Assembly (NCBI RefSeq): GCF_035998295.1
Contig: NZ_DASYHS010000157.1
Coordinates: forward strand, 23,057-87,056
Direction: 5' to 3'
Source of the DNA: DASYHS01 sp035998295
GTDB taxonomy: Bacteria > Pseudomonadota > Alphaproteobacteria > Azospirillales > Azospirillaceae
Length of the DNA: 64,000 nucleotides
In this document: piece after piece, positions 8,004 to 16,343 of the stretch
Position numbering within the stretch: position 1 is the first letter of the stretch
How the letters are laid out: every line of letters begins with the position of its first letter
Notes under the pieces: generated by a model
Databases searched by the model: none
What the model saw: the letters and a program-made list of their open reading frames with translations, nothing else
Told to the model about the DNA's origin: nothing
Made by a program: the position numbers and the translations under genes

Positions 8004-8912
8004 ATGACCATGACCGGGATCAGCACCGCCGATCTGCGCCTGCTAAGGGTCTTCGTCGCGGTCGCGGACGCCGGCGGCTTCGCGGCGGCGCAGCCGCGCC
8101 TCAACATCGCCGCGACCACGATCAGCAACCACATGGCGGCGCTGGAGCAGCGCCTGGGCGTGGAGCTGTGCCAGCGCGGGCGGGCCGGGTTCCGCCTGAC
8201 CGACAAGGGCCGCATCGTCTACGACGCGGCGCGCCGGCTCCTCGACGCGGCCGAGGCGTTCCGCAGCCAGGCCGCCTCCCTGAAAGGCGCGCTGTCGGGC
8301 GACCTGCGCATGGGGCTGGTCGACAACACCGTGACCGACGACGCCTCGCCCGTGGTCCGGGCGGTGCGGCGGTTCTCGGCGCGCGACCACCACGTCCATC
8401 TGCGCGTGTCGATCGCCGGCCCGCAGGAGCTGGAGCAGGGCGTGCTCGACGGCGGCCTGGACCTCGCGGTCGGCAGCTTCCCGCGCCGCGTGCCCAGCCT
8501 GACCTATGCGCCGCTCTACGCGGAGCGGCAGGACTTCTACTGCGGGTTCGGGCATCGGCTGTTCGCGGCCGGGAGCATCGGCCTGGACGAGATCCGGCGC
8601 GCGCGCATCGTGACGCGGGGCTACTGGAACCAGCACGACATCGTGCGCCTCGACCTGCCGCCGGCAGCGGCGGCGGCCACCGTCTTCAACATGGAGGCGC
8701 AGGCGGCGCTGATCCTGTCCGGGGCCTATCTGGGGTTCCTGCCGACGCACTACGCGCGCCGGTGGGTCGAGGCGGGAGCCTTGCAGGCGCTGCTGCCGGA
8801 CGCCCTTTCCTACGACGCCCTGTTCGATCTGGTGCTGCGGCGGGGCGTCCAGCCGACCCGGGTGGTGGCGGCCTTCGCCGACGACCTGATGGCGGAACGG
8901 GCGGCGGACTGA
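8004..8912 (+). CDS. LysR family transcriptional regulator
   Basis: About 302 residues. The N-terminal winged helix (residues 5-65: LRLLRVFVAVADAGGFAAA, TTISNHMAALEQRLGVELC) is typical LysR, followed by a periplasmic-binding-protein-like effector domain. I take ATG 8004; GTG 7974 and GTG 8001 are in the same frame. It is divergent from the hydrolase-ABC operon across about 100 bases, the usual place for a LysR operator, so it probably controls that operon in response to its solute. Confidence 0.88.
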   Translation: MTMTGISTADLRLLRVFVAVADAGGFAAAQPRLNIAATTISNHMAALEQRLGVELCQRGRAGFRLTDKGRIVYDAARRLLDAAEAFRSQAASLKGALSGDLRMGLVDNTVTDDASPVVRAVRRFSARDHHVHLRVSIAGPQELEQGVLDGGLDLAVGSFPRRVPSLTYAPLYAERQDFYCGFGHRLFAAGSIGLDEIRRARIVTRGYWNQHDIVRLDLPPAAAAATVFNMEAQAALILSGAYLGFLPTHYARRWVEAGALQALLPDALSYDALFDLVLRRGVQPTRVVAAFADDLMAERAAD

Positions 8913-8937
8913 GGGTGCACGGCCGGAGCGGGCCGGA

Positions 8938-9687
8938 TCATCGGGCGGTATAGCCGCCATCGACGGGGTGGAAGCTGCCGGTGATGAAGGACGCGCGGTC
9001 CGAGAGCAGAAAGGCGACGAGCTCGGCGACCTCCTCGCGTTCGGCCATGCGGCCCATCGGATGGCTCGCGGCCATGGCCATGCGGTCCTCCTCGGGCAGG
9101 AGCTTCATGCGGGGCGTGTCCACGTATCCCGGGCCGACGGCATTCACCCTCACGCCGCGGCCGGCATATTCCAGCGCGGCCGTCCGCGTGAGGCCGAGGA
9201 TGCCGTGCTTGGCCGCCGTGTAGGCGCCGACGCCGGCAACGCCCACCACCCCATTGGCGGAGGACATGTTGACGATCGAGCCGCCGCCGCTGCGAACGAT
9301 GGCCGGCAACTCGTACTTCAGGCCGAAGAACACCCCGCCGAGATCCGTCGCCAGCACGTCGTTCCAGGTCTCGACGGTCGTGTCTTCGATCGAAGCCCGT
9401 GGGCCGGTGATGCCGGCGTTGTTCACCGCGCAGTGGAGAGCACCGAACCGGCGAAGGACCGCCTCGACCATGGCCGCGACGGCACCGGGGTCCCGCACGT
9501 CCGCTTCGAGCGGAAACACGCGCTCGCCCGAACGGTCGAGGCGCGCGGCCAGGGCGGACACGCCCTCCAGGCTCCGGCCGGTCGCGACGACGGTCGCGCC
9601 GAGTTGGTGGACTTTCGTGACAATCGCCTCCCCGATGCCGGTGGCGGCACCGGTCACGAGAACGACTTTGTTCATGAACTCGGACAT
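8938..9687 (-). CDS. SDR family NAD(P)-dependent oxidoreductase
   Basis: 249 residues. The glycine-rich cofactor motif TGAATGIGEAI is near residue 15, the NNAG motif near 92, and the catalytic Ser-Tyr-Lys in SSANGVVGV and AYTAAKHG near residues 143-163. The length is that of classical short-chain dehydrogenases. The frame is open upstream, but ATG 9687 has a GGAG ribosome site five bases away. ATG 9675 is a second choice. The substrate cannot be inferred; the neighbours give no pathway. Confidence 0.88.
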   Translation of the reverse strand: MSEFMNKVVLVTGAATGIGEAIVTKVHQLGATVVATGRSLEGVSALAARLDRSGERVFPLEADVRDPGAVAAMVEAVLRRFGALHCAVNNAGITGPRASIEDTTVETWNDVLATDLGGVFFGLKYELPAIVRSGGGSIVNMSSANGVVGVAGVGAYTAAKHGILGLTRTAALEYAGRGVRVNAVGPGYVDTPRMKLLPEEDRMAMAASHPMGRMAEREEVAELVAFLLSDRASFITGSFHPVDGGYTAR

Positions 9688-9689
9688 GA

Positions 9690-10160
9690 CGGCTCCATTA
9701 TGTGCGGGCCAGCGAGGCTCATAGTCCTTGGTGATCCTCTTGGAGAGACATCCTAAGGGTCCGGAGTGACAGGTTTTGGCAGGAGCAGAAACACAGAGCC
9801 CCGGCCATGTAAAGCGCAACGTCATCGCAGACTACGCGGGGCCAAGTGAAGCAAGCACAAAGACGGCCGACTGTGCGAAGCGCTACTGGCGGAAAGACAT
9901 CGAAGAGCGGAATGGCGGAGACGAAGGAGGCCCTGATGAACATGAAGCAAGTCCAATGGCAGCGCTCGGCCACGACTTGAAAAGTGCCTACAAGGCCACT
10001 CAAGCACTGCCTCGCGATGAGCGGCTTTAGGGCCGACGCCGTAATCGCGAAGCTGGTCGCGTTCGAGGAACGGAAGCGGGCCGGAACGGGCACGTCCAAC
10101 TAACCGGTGTCTGAATTCAGACATACGGAATGTCTGAAGATTGCTGGCCCCGGACATGGC
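9690..10160. other. Lower-GC stretch without a convincing gene
   Basis: About 470 bases at roughly 60% GC, against about 70% around it. Reading frames of 84-126 codons exist on both strands but show no recognisable domain. One small frame at 10017-10103 (28 codons) has no supporting evidence. The stretch lies directly beyond the 3' end of tRNA-Thr, a common integration point for mobile DNA, but no integrase or repeated tRNA end is visible. It may be decayed acquired sequence. Confidence 0.5.
10108..10138. repeat. Perfect 16-bp palindrome followed by a direct half-site
   Basis: TGTCTGAATTCAGACA (10108-10123) is a perfect inverted repeat. The half-site TGTCTGAA recurs at 10131-10138, 23 bases after the first. 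The arrangement resembles a protein-binding site with an extra half-site. No regulator is adjacent, and it lies in the low-GC stretch next to tRNA-Thr. Confidence 0.6.
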
Positions 10161-10193
10161 AAGGCCCCGAAACGCGTTACGTTTCAGGGCCTT
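10161..10193 (-). terminator. Hairpin downstream of tRNA-Thr
   Basis: The arms AAGGCCCCGAAACG and CGTTTCAGGGCCTT pair over 14 positions with one wobble around a five-base loop. It sits five bases beyond the encoded CCA of tRNA-Thr on the minus strand. There is no strong U-run after it, so termination efficiency is uncertain. Confidence 0.65.
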
Positions 10194-10197
10194 AGAG

Positions 10198-10272
<75 letters not shown>

Positions 10273-10286
10273 GCCAGAGACGGCGG

Positions 10287-10315
10287 AACCTAGCGCCATC
10301 GTTCCTGGAATGCAA
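10287..10315 (-). promoter_or_regulatory. Putative promoter of tRNA-Thr
   Basis: TTGCAT (minus strand, 10315-10310) and TAGGTT (10292-10287) are separated by 17 bases and lie 15 bases before the tRNA. The match to consensus is partial, 3 of 6 in each box. The position, in the 67-base gap between the transglycosylase gene and the tRNA, is right. Confidence 0.45.
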
Positions 10316-10339
10316 GCCTTGCGTTCCTGCTCGGGGACG

Positions 10340-11272
10340 TCAGGCGCCGCCCCGTTCCACGCCGCTTCCCTCCTCCTGGGCGAACAGCAGCGGGTTCGGA
10401 GGCGCATCGTCCCGGCGCGGCGCCTCGGGCGCGCCGGCGCCACCTTGCCCGGCCGCTTCCAGCGCGCCCAGGCGCATTGCGTCCTCCTCCATCCGCCGGG
10501 CGAGGCGTGCCACCATCTCGCGCACCGGCAGCGCCCGGCCGCCGGCATCGTGGAACAGCGGGCGGTTCGCCTTGGCCGCCTTGGGCAGCAGCTCGCTCGC
10601 CGGCACGCCCGGGGTCCGCTCGGCCGCGGTGATCAGCTTCGCCGCCCCCGCCGCCCCCATCACATAGGCCATGCGGCTCTCGACCTCGCTCGCGGGCCGG
10701 CCGAGACGGCGCGACAAGGCCTCGCGCCCCTCCGCCAGATGGCGCGCGGCCATGCCGGCAGACAGGTGCGGATCCTCGCGCAACGCCAGGATCCGCTTGC
10801 GCAGGCGCGCGTCCGCGACGACCGGGACGCCGTCCCGCACCGTGACCGCGCGCGCGAGGTCGCCCAGTCCGTAGGCGGCGCCGTGGCGGCGGATCATGTC
10901 GAGCCAGGTCCGCTCCAGGAACTGGAAGGGACCGACGGCCGAGCTGGTCCGGCTCCGCGCCTTGGGGTCCAGCCCGCTCTCCTGCGTCGCCTGGGCCAGC
11001 AGCGTCTGGAAGCTGTGGCCCGAAAGCCCGGCGACCGAGCGGATCGCCTCGCCCAGGCGGTCCGCCTCCGTCGGGGTACCGTGGGCCGGGGCGCCAGTCC
11101 GCGCCGCCTCGGCCTGCTGGACCGGCGGCTCCGGCTTGCGGCCGGGGGTGGGCGGCGGCGCCGCGGCCAAGGCGCCCGCCGAAGGCTTGCGTCCGGGGAG
11201 CGGGGCCGACGCCTGGACCACGGGCGGCTTGCGGGCCGGAAGCGGCGGGGACGGGGTGCGGTCGATGGTCAT
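10340..11272 (-). CDS. Lytic transglycosylase-like protein with a proline-rich N-terminus
   Basis: 310 residues from ATG 11272; an upstream start at 11353 would overlap recQ. Residues about 5-50 are Pro/Ala-rich with three [AG]RKP repeats. A lysozyme-like/SLT domain follows, with the catalytic Glu in QATQESGLDP and the downstream SSAVGPFQFLERTW signature near residues 90-120. No signal peptide is visible with either start, which is unusual for an enzyme that cuts peptidoglycan. It lies 62 bases after recQ on the same strand and may be its last co-transcribed gene. Confidence 0.72.
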   Translation of the reverse strand: MTIDRTPSPPLPARKPPVVQASAPLPGRKPSAGALAAAPPPTPGRKPEPPVQQAEAARTGAPAHGTPTEADRLGEAIRSVAGLSGHSFQTLLAQATQESGLDPKARSRTSSAVGPFQFLERTWLDMIRRHGAAYGLGDLARAVTVRDGVPVVADARLRKRILALREDPHLSAGMAARHLAEGREALSRRLGRPASEVESRMAYVMGAAGAAKLITAAERTPGVPASELLPKAAKANRPLFHDAGGRALPVREMVARLARRMEEDAMRLGALEAAGQGGAGAPEAPRRDDAPPNPLLFAQEEGSGVERGGA

Positions 11273-11333
11273 GAGGCGGGCATCGCGGCGGTGGCGTTCG
11301 GCTCCGGCCAGCATATCAGAGCCGCGGCCGGCG

Positions 11334-13292
11334 TCACCCGTTCGTGCCGGCATGCTCCCGGATCACGCCCAGGAACGCGTCGCCGTAGCGCTCCAGCTTG
11401 CGCGTGCCGACGCCCGCCAACGCCGCGAGCCGGCCTTCGTCGAGCGGCTTCTCGCGCACCATCTCCAGCAGCGTGCTGTCGTGGAAGATCACATAGGGCG
11501 GGACGCCCTGGGCGCGCGCGATCTCCAGCCGGCAGGCCTTCAGCGCGTGCCAAAGCCGATCGTCCGCGGCCGAGAGCTGGGCCGGCGCCGCCGATGCCCG
11601 GGCACCGCGCGCCTCGCGCAGGCTGCGCTTCGTGCGCTCCGCCGCCTCGCGCCTCAGCCGCACCCCCTGCTCGCCCTTGACCACGGCCGTCGCGGCCGGC
11701 GTCAGGTACAGCCCGCCGTAGTTCTCGTGGTCAACCGCGAGCAGTCCGCCAGCGATCAGCTGGCGGAACACCGACTGCCAGTCCTGCTTCGACAGGTCCG
11801 CCCCGACTCCGAAGGTGCGGATGCGATCGTGGCCGAACTTCGTCACCTTCTCGGTCGCCGTGCCGCGCAGCACGTCGATCAGGTGGCCCGCCCCGAACCG
11901 CTGCCCCGTGCGATAGGCGGCCGACAATGCCTTCTGCGCCACCACCGTACCATCATAGGTTTCTACCGGCTCGAAGCAGGTGTCGCAGTTGCCGCACGGC
12001 TCCGCCAGCACCTCGCCGAAATAGTTCAGCAGCACCTGGCGCCGGCACGACGCCGTCTCGCAATAGCCGACCAGCGCCTCCAGCTTCGCCCGCTCGACCC
12101 GCTTGAAGGTCTCGGCCGCGTCCGATCCCTCCAGCATCTGGCGGATCATCACGACGTCCTGGACCCCGTAGGAGAGCCATGCCGTCGCCGGCAGCCCGTC
12201 GCGCCCCGCGCGCCCGGTCTCCTGGTAGTAGGCCTCCAGCGAGCGTGGCAGGTCGAGATGCGCGACGAAGCGGACATTGGGCTTGTCGATGCCCATGCCG
12301 AAGGCGACCGTGGCGACCACGATCACCCCCTCGCCCTTGATGAAGCGGTCCTGGTTCGCCTCGCGCCGCGCCGGGTCGAGTCCGGCATGGTAGGGGATCA
12401 CCTCGCGCCCGGTGCGCTCGGCCAGCCACTCCGCCGTCTCCTCCACCTTCGCCCGCGACAGGCAGTAGACGATGCCGGCATCCTCGGGGTGATTCGCCTG
12501 GATGAAATCCAGGAGCTGGCGCTTGGGCTCGCGCTTCTGGAGGATGCGATAGGTGATGTTCGGCCGGTCGAAACTGGAGATGAAGACCCGCGCGTCCTGC
12601 AGGCCGAGGCGCTGCTGGATGTCCGCGCGGGTCTGCGCATCGGCCGTCGCGGTCAGGGCGATGCGCGGCACGGTCGGGAAGCGCTCGTGCAGCAGCGAGA
12701 GCTGGAGGTATTCCGGCCGGAAGTCGTGGCCCCATTGGCTGACGCAATGCGCTTCGTCGAGCGCGAACAGGCTCGGTTCCGTCTGCGACAGCAGCTCCAA
12801 GAACCGCGGCGTCACCAGCCGCTCGGGCGCGACGTAGACGAGGTCGAGGGCGCCCGCGGCGATCTGGCGCTCGACGTCGAGCGCGTCGCGCCAGTCCAGG
12901 GACGAGTTGAGATAGGCCGCCGAAACGCCCACCTGGCGCAGCGCATCTACCTGGTCGCGCATCAGCGCGATCAACGGCGAGACCACGACCGCAAGCCCGG
13001 GGCGCACCAGCGCCGGGATCTGGAAGCACAGCGACTTGCCGCCGCCGGTCGGCATCAGCACCAGCGCGTCGCCGCCGGCGACCACGTGCTCGATGATCTC
13101 CGCCTGCGGGCCGCGGAAGCTCTCGTAGCCGAAGACGCGGCGGAGCGTCTCCAGCGCCGGGTCGCGCCCGGCGATGTTCAGCGCTTGGCTCAATGTCTGG
13201 CGATCGGTTTGTCGAAGCCGGTCTCGGTGCACCGTATTTGCACATCGCGAGCCGCTTATGGAAGGGCCAATCGTCAGGCGGCCGGTCCTCAC
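11334..13292 (-). CDS. recQ: RecQ family ATP-dependent DNA helicase
   Basis: Up to 652 residues. Walker A MPTGGGKSLCFQ and the DEAH box ALDEAHCVSQWGHDFRPEY are present, as are the helicase C motifs (VATVAFGMGIDKPNVRFV, ETGRAGRDG). A four-cysteine zinc site (CETASCRR to CGNCDTC), an RQC domain and a C-terminal HRDC domain follow. It unwinds 3'-5' DNA in recombination repair. The GTG at 13292 overlaps the glgA stop (GTGA). It adds about 33 non-conserved residues, so an internal start such as TTG 13193 is possible. It follows glgA with no gap. Confidence 0.93.
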   Translation of the reverse strand: MRTGRLTIGPSISGSRCANTVHRDRLRQTDRQTLSQALNIAGRDPALETLRRVFGYESFRGPQAEIIEHVVAGGDALVLMPTGGGKSLCFQIPALVRPGLAVVVSPLIALMRDQVDALRQVGVSAAYLNSSLDWRDALDVERQIAAGALDLVYVAPERLVTPRFLELLSQTEPSLFALDEAHCVSQWGHDFRPEYLQLSLLHERFPTVPRIALTATADAQTRADIQQRLGLQDARVFISSFDRPNITYRILQKREPKRQLLDFIQANHPEDAGIVYCLSRAKVEETAEWLAERTGREVIPYHAGLDPARREANQDRFIKGEGVIVVATVAFGMGIDKPNVRFVAHLDLPRSLEAYYQETGRAGRDGLPATAWLSYGVQDVVMIRQMLEGSDAAETFKRVERAKLEALVGYCETASCRRQVLLNYFGEVLAEPCGNCDTCFEPVETYDGTVVAQKALSAAYRTGQRFGAGHLIDVLRGTATEKVTKFGHDRIRTFGVGADLSKQDWQSVFRQLIAGGLLAVDHENYGGLYLTPAATAVVKGEQGVRLRREAAERTKRSLREARGARASAAPAQLSAADDRLWHALKACRLEIARAQGVPPYVIFHDSTLLEMVREKPLDEGRLAALAGVGTRKLERYGDAFLGVIREHAGTNG

Positions 13293-14740
13293 ACCTCGAG
13301 ATACAGGGTCCGGTAGAGATCCAGGTAGCTCGTCGCGCTCGCGGCCCAGCTGAAGTCGCGGGACATCGCATGGCGCTGGACGGCACGCCAGTCGCCCGGA
13401 CGGCGGAACAGCGCCAGCGCGCGTTCGATCGCGCGCGACAGCGCCTCGGGGGCGGCGTCATCGAACGTGAAGCCGGTCGCGCGCCCGGACCGGAGCGCCG
13501 CCTCGTCCGCGTCCACCACCGTGTCGGCGAGGCCGCCGACGCGGCGCACCAGCGGCAGGGTGCCGTACCGTAGGCCGAACATCTGGACCAAGCCGCAAGG
13601 CTCCGACCGGCTCGGCAGGACGATCAGGTCGGCCCCGCCCTGCATCCGGTGCGACAGCGCCTCGTCGTACCCGATCACGGTCGCCGCCCGGCCGGGGAAT
13701 CGCGCCGCCAGCGAGCGGAAGCCGTCCTCCAGCCAGGGCTCGCCACTGCCGAGCACGGCGAGTTGGCCGCCGCGCCCGAGCAGCATCGGTGCCGCCTCCA
13801 GCAGCAGGTCGAAACCCTTCTGCTCCGTCAGCCTGGTCACGACCGCGAACAGTGGCGGCTCCGGCGCGACGTCGAGCCCCAGCTCCGCCTGGAGCGCCGC
13901 CTTGCACTTCGCCTTGCCGGAGAGGTCGTCGGCATCGTAGCGCGCCGGCAGCAGCGGGTCTCCCGAGGGGTCCCACACCGCGTAGTCGACCCCGTTGAGG
14001 ATACCCAGCAGGTCGGAGGAACGGGCCGCGAGCAGCCCCTCCAGCCCCATGCCGCCGCCGGGCGAGCGGATTTCGGCGGCATAGCTCGGGCTCACGGTCG
14101 TGATGCGGTCGGCGTGCCACAAGCCGGATTTCAGGAAGCCGACGCCGCCGTAATACTCGACGCCGTCGATCGCGAAGGCCGCCGGCGGCAGATGCAGCTC
14201 ATCGAACAGGCCGGCGGGGAAGACGCCCTGGTAGGCGATGTTGTGGATCGTCGTCACCGCCGCCGGGCGCGGCCCCCCGGCATGGGCGAGATAGGCCGGG
14301 GCCAGTCCGGCCTGCCAGTCGTGACCATGGACGATGTCGGGCCGCCAGCGCGGCCCGCCGCCCGGCCCGGCGAGCCAGGCCGCCACCCAGCCCAGCAGCG
14401 CGAAGCGCCGGTGGTTGTCCGGCCAGTCCCGGCCGAACGGGTCGACATAGGGGTTGCCGGGCCGGCCGAACAGCTCCGGCGCCTCGACCGCGTAGCACGC
14501 GACCCCGGCCGGCGTCGTCCCGTGGACGAGCCGCGCCGTCCCTCCGGTCCAGGGATCGGGCAAATGGCGGATGCGCCGCGCGTCGGCGAGCCCGTCTAGC
14601 ACGGCCGGATATCCGGGCAGCAGCAGCCGCGCGTCGGCGCCGAGCAGCGCCTGGGCCGGCGGCAGCGCCGCGACGACGTCCGCCAAGCCACCCGTTTTGA
14701 TAAGCGGGTAGCACTCCGAAGCGACGTGAAGGATACGCAT
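13289..14740 (-). CDS. glgA: Glycogen synthase, ADP-glucose type
   Basis: 483 residues, the normal length for GlgA. The N-terminal glucan-binding motif KTGGLADV (residues 16-23) is present. The GT5 C-terminal half carries VTRLTEQKGFDLL and the SRSEPCGLVQMFGLRYG nucleotide-binding stretch. It transfers glucose from ADP-glucose to growing alpha-1,4-glucan. It lies 19 bases after glgC and overlaps recQ, giving the order glgC-glgA-recQ. No branching or debranching enzyme is in the window. Confidence 0.95.
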   Translation of the reverse strand: MRILHVASECYPLIKTGGLADVVAALPPAQALLGADARLLLPGYPAVLDGLADARRIRHLPDPWTGGTARLVHGTTPAGVACYAVEAPELFGRPGNPYVDPFGRDWPDNHRRFALLGWVAAWLAGPGGGPRWRPDIVHGHDWQAGLAPAYLAHAGGPRPAAVTTIHNIAYQGVFPAGLFDELHLPPAAFAIDGVEYYGGVGFLKSGLWHADRITTVSPSYAAEIRSPGGGMGLEGLLAARSSDLLGILNGVDYAVWDPSGDPLLPARYDADDLSGKAKCKAALQAELGLDVAPEPPLFAVVTRLTEQKGFDLLLEAAPMLLGRGGQLAVLGSGEPWLEDGFRSLAARFPGRAATVIGYDEALSHRMQGGADLIVLPSRSEPCGLVQMFGLRYGTLPLVRRVGGLADTVVDADEAALRSGRATGFTFDDAAPEALSRAIERALALFRRPGDWRAVQRHAMSRDFSWAASATSYLDLYRTLYLEV

Positions 14741-14759
14741 GCCCGAGGTTATACCCGCC

Positions 14760-16022
14760 TCAGCCGAGTCGGGCCAGCATCTCGCGCGTGATCAGCGTGA
14801 TCCCCTGATCGGTCCTGTAGAACCGGCGGGCGTCCTCCTCCGGGTCCTCGCCGACGACGAGGTGATCGGGGATACGGCAGCCGCGGTCGACGACGGCCCG
14901 GCTCAGCCGCGCGTGGCGGCCGATCTCGACCTGGGGCAGCACCACCGCTTCGTCGAGCCGGCAATAGCTGTTGACCCGCACCTGGCTGAACAGCAGCGAG
15001 CGCCGCACCGACGAGCCCGAGATGACGCAGCCGCCCGACACCAGGCTGTCCACCGCCATGCCGCGCCGCCGTTCGTCGTCGAACACGAACTTCGCCGGCG
15101 GCAACTGCTCCTGGTAGGTGAAGATCGGCCATTCCCGGTCGTAGAGGTTGAGCGCCGGCGTTACCGAGGTCAGGTCCAGGTTCGCTTCCCAGTAGGCATC
15201 GATCGTACCGACGTCGCGCCAGTAGGGTTCCGCCTCCTGCTCGGTCCGCACCGCCGAGTTCTCGAACCTGTGCGCCATCACCTTCGCACGCGGCACCAGG
15301 TACGGGATGATGTCCTTGCCGAAGTCGCGGCTGGACGTCGGGTCCGCCGCGTCGCGCATCAGTTGGTCATAGAGGAAACGGGCGTTGAAGACATAGATGC
15401 CCATGCTGGCGAGCGCGCGGTCGGGCTTGCCCGGAATCGCCGGCGGATCGGCCGGCTTCTCCAGGAAGCTGACGACGCGGTCGGTCTCGTCGACATGCAT
15501 CACGCCGAAGCCCGTCGCCTGCAGGCGCGGGACCTCGACGCAGGGCACGGTGACGTCGGCGCCGCGCTCGACGTGCTCGGCCAGCATCGCCGCGTAGTCC
15601 ATCTTGTAGATGTGATCGCCGGCCAGGATGAGCACGTAGTCGGCGCCACGGCTTCTGAGGATGTCCAGGTTCTGGTACACGGCGTCGGCCGTGCCCTGGT
15701 ACCAGCTGGTCTCGTCGATGCGCTGCTGGGCCGGCAGGAAGTCGACGTACTCGCCCATCTCGCCGCGCAACCAGTTCCAGCCGCGCTGGAGATGCACCAG
15801 CAGCGAGTGCGATTTGTACTGCGTGAGCACGCTGATCCGGCGGAAGCCGGAATTGATGCAGTTCGACAGTGCGAAGTCGATGATCCGGTACTTGCCGCCG
15901 AAATGGACCGCAGGCTTCGCGCGCCGATCCGTCAGCTGCTTCAGCCGACTGCCGCGCCCTCCCGCCAGGACGAGGGCGATGGCGCGCCGCGGCGCCAGGC
16001 GCAATTCCCGTTCGTATGCCAC
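14760..16022 (-). CDS. glgC: Glucose-1-phosphate adenylyltransferase
   Basis: 420 residues from GTG 16022, which has a strong GGGAGG ribosome site; the frame is open further upstream but that part is not conserved. The pyrophosphorylase motif GGRGSRLKQLTDRRAKPAV is at about residues 19-37, with IIDFALSNC, WYQGTADAVYQN and SGGCVISGSSV further on. It makes ADP-glucose, the committed step of glycogen synthesis. It heads the leftward glycogen-recQ cluster. Confidence 0.95.
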   Translation of the reverse strand: MAYERELRLAPRRAIALVLAGGRGSRLKQLTDRRAKPAVHFGGKYRIIDFALSNCINSGFRRISVLTQYKSHSLLVHLQRGWNWLRGEMGEYVDFLPAQQRIDETSWYQGTADAVYQNLDILRSRGADYVLILAGDHIYKMDYAAMLAEHVERGADVTVPCVEVPRLQATGFGVMHVDETDRVVSFLEKPADPPAIPGKPDRALASMGIYVFNARFLYDQLMRDAADPTSSRDFGKDIIPYLVPRAKVMAHRFENSAVRTEQEAEPYWRDVGTIDAYWEANLDLTSVTPALNLYDREWPIFTYQEQLPPAKFVFDDERRRGMAVDSLVSGGCVISGSSVRRSLLFSQVRVNSYCRLDEAVVLPQVEIGRHARLSRAVVDRGCRIPDHLVVGEDPEEDARRFYRTDQGITLITREMLARLG

Positions 16023-16343
16023 GGCGTCCTCCCGATCCTCTTCCGCCCGGCGGCGGCACCCGGCCGTCCGGGCTCTCGCCAACCTGCCATGTTTCGCTGC
16101 TGCGGACCACCGCTCCGGCTCTCCGACTTCATAACGGACGATCGAAGCACTTGGCGGCAACATTCGAGCGCGACCGACCGGTGGGTCCAGGTGGATGTTG
16201 ACGGAGACGGCATGAAGCACGCGCGCCGCTCAGAGGCTCGGCGAGGTGCTGGAAGTGGAGGGCGTCGCGGTGCGTGCGGGCCCGCTCACCTTCCTCGCCG
16301 TCGTCTCGGCCGTGGCGCTGGAGCGCCACCGGCAGACGCTCTA
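16023..16343. other. Intergenic region upstream of glgC
   Basis: About 320 bases between the start of glgC and the end of the membrane protein gene to the right. It should hold the promoter of the glycogen cluster, but I see no box pair good enough to name. The overlapping reading frames here have no recognisable content. Confidence 0.5.

Noticed and set aside
10896..13316. 806-codon open frame antisense to recQ and the transglycosylase gene
   Set aside because: It spans two genes with recognisable domains and has none itself.
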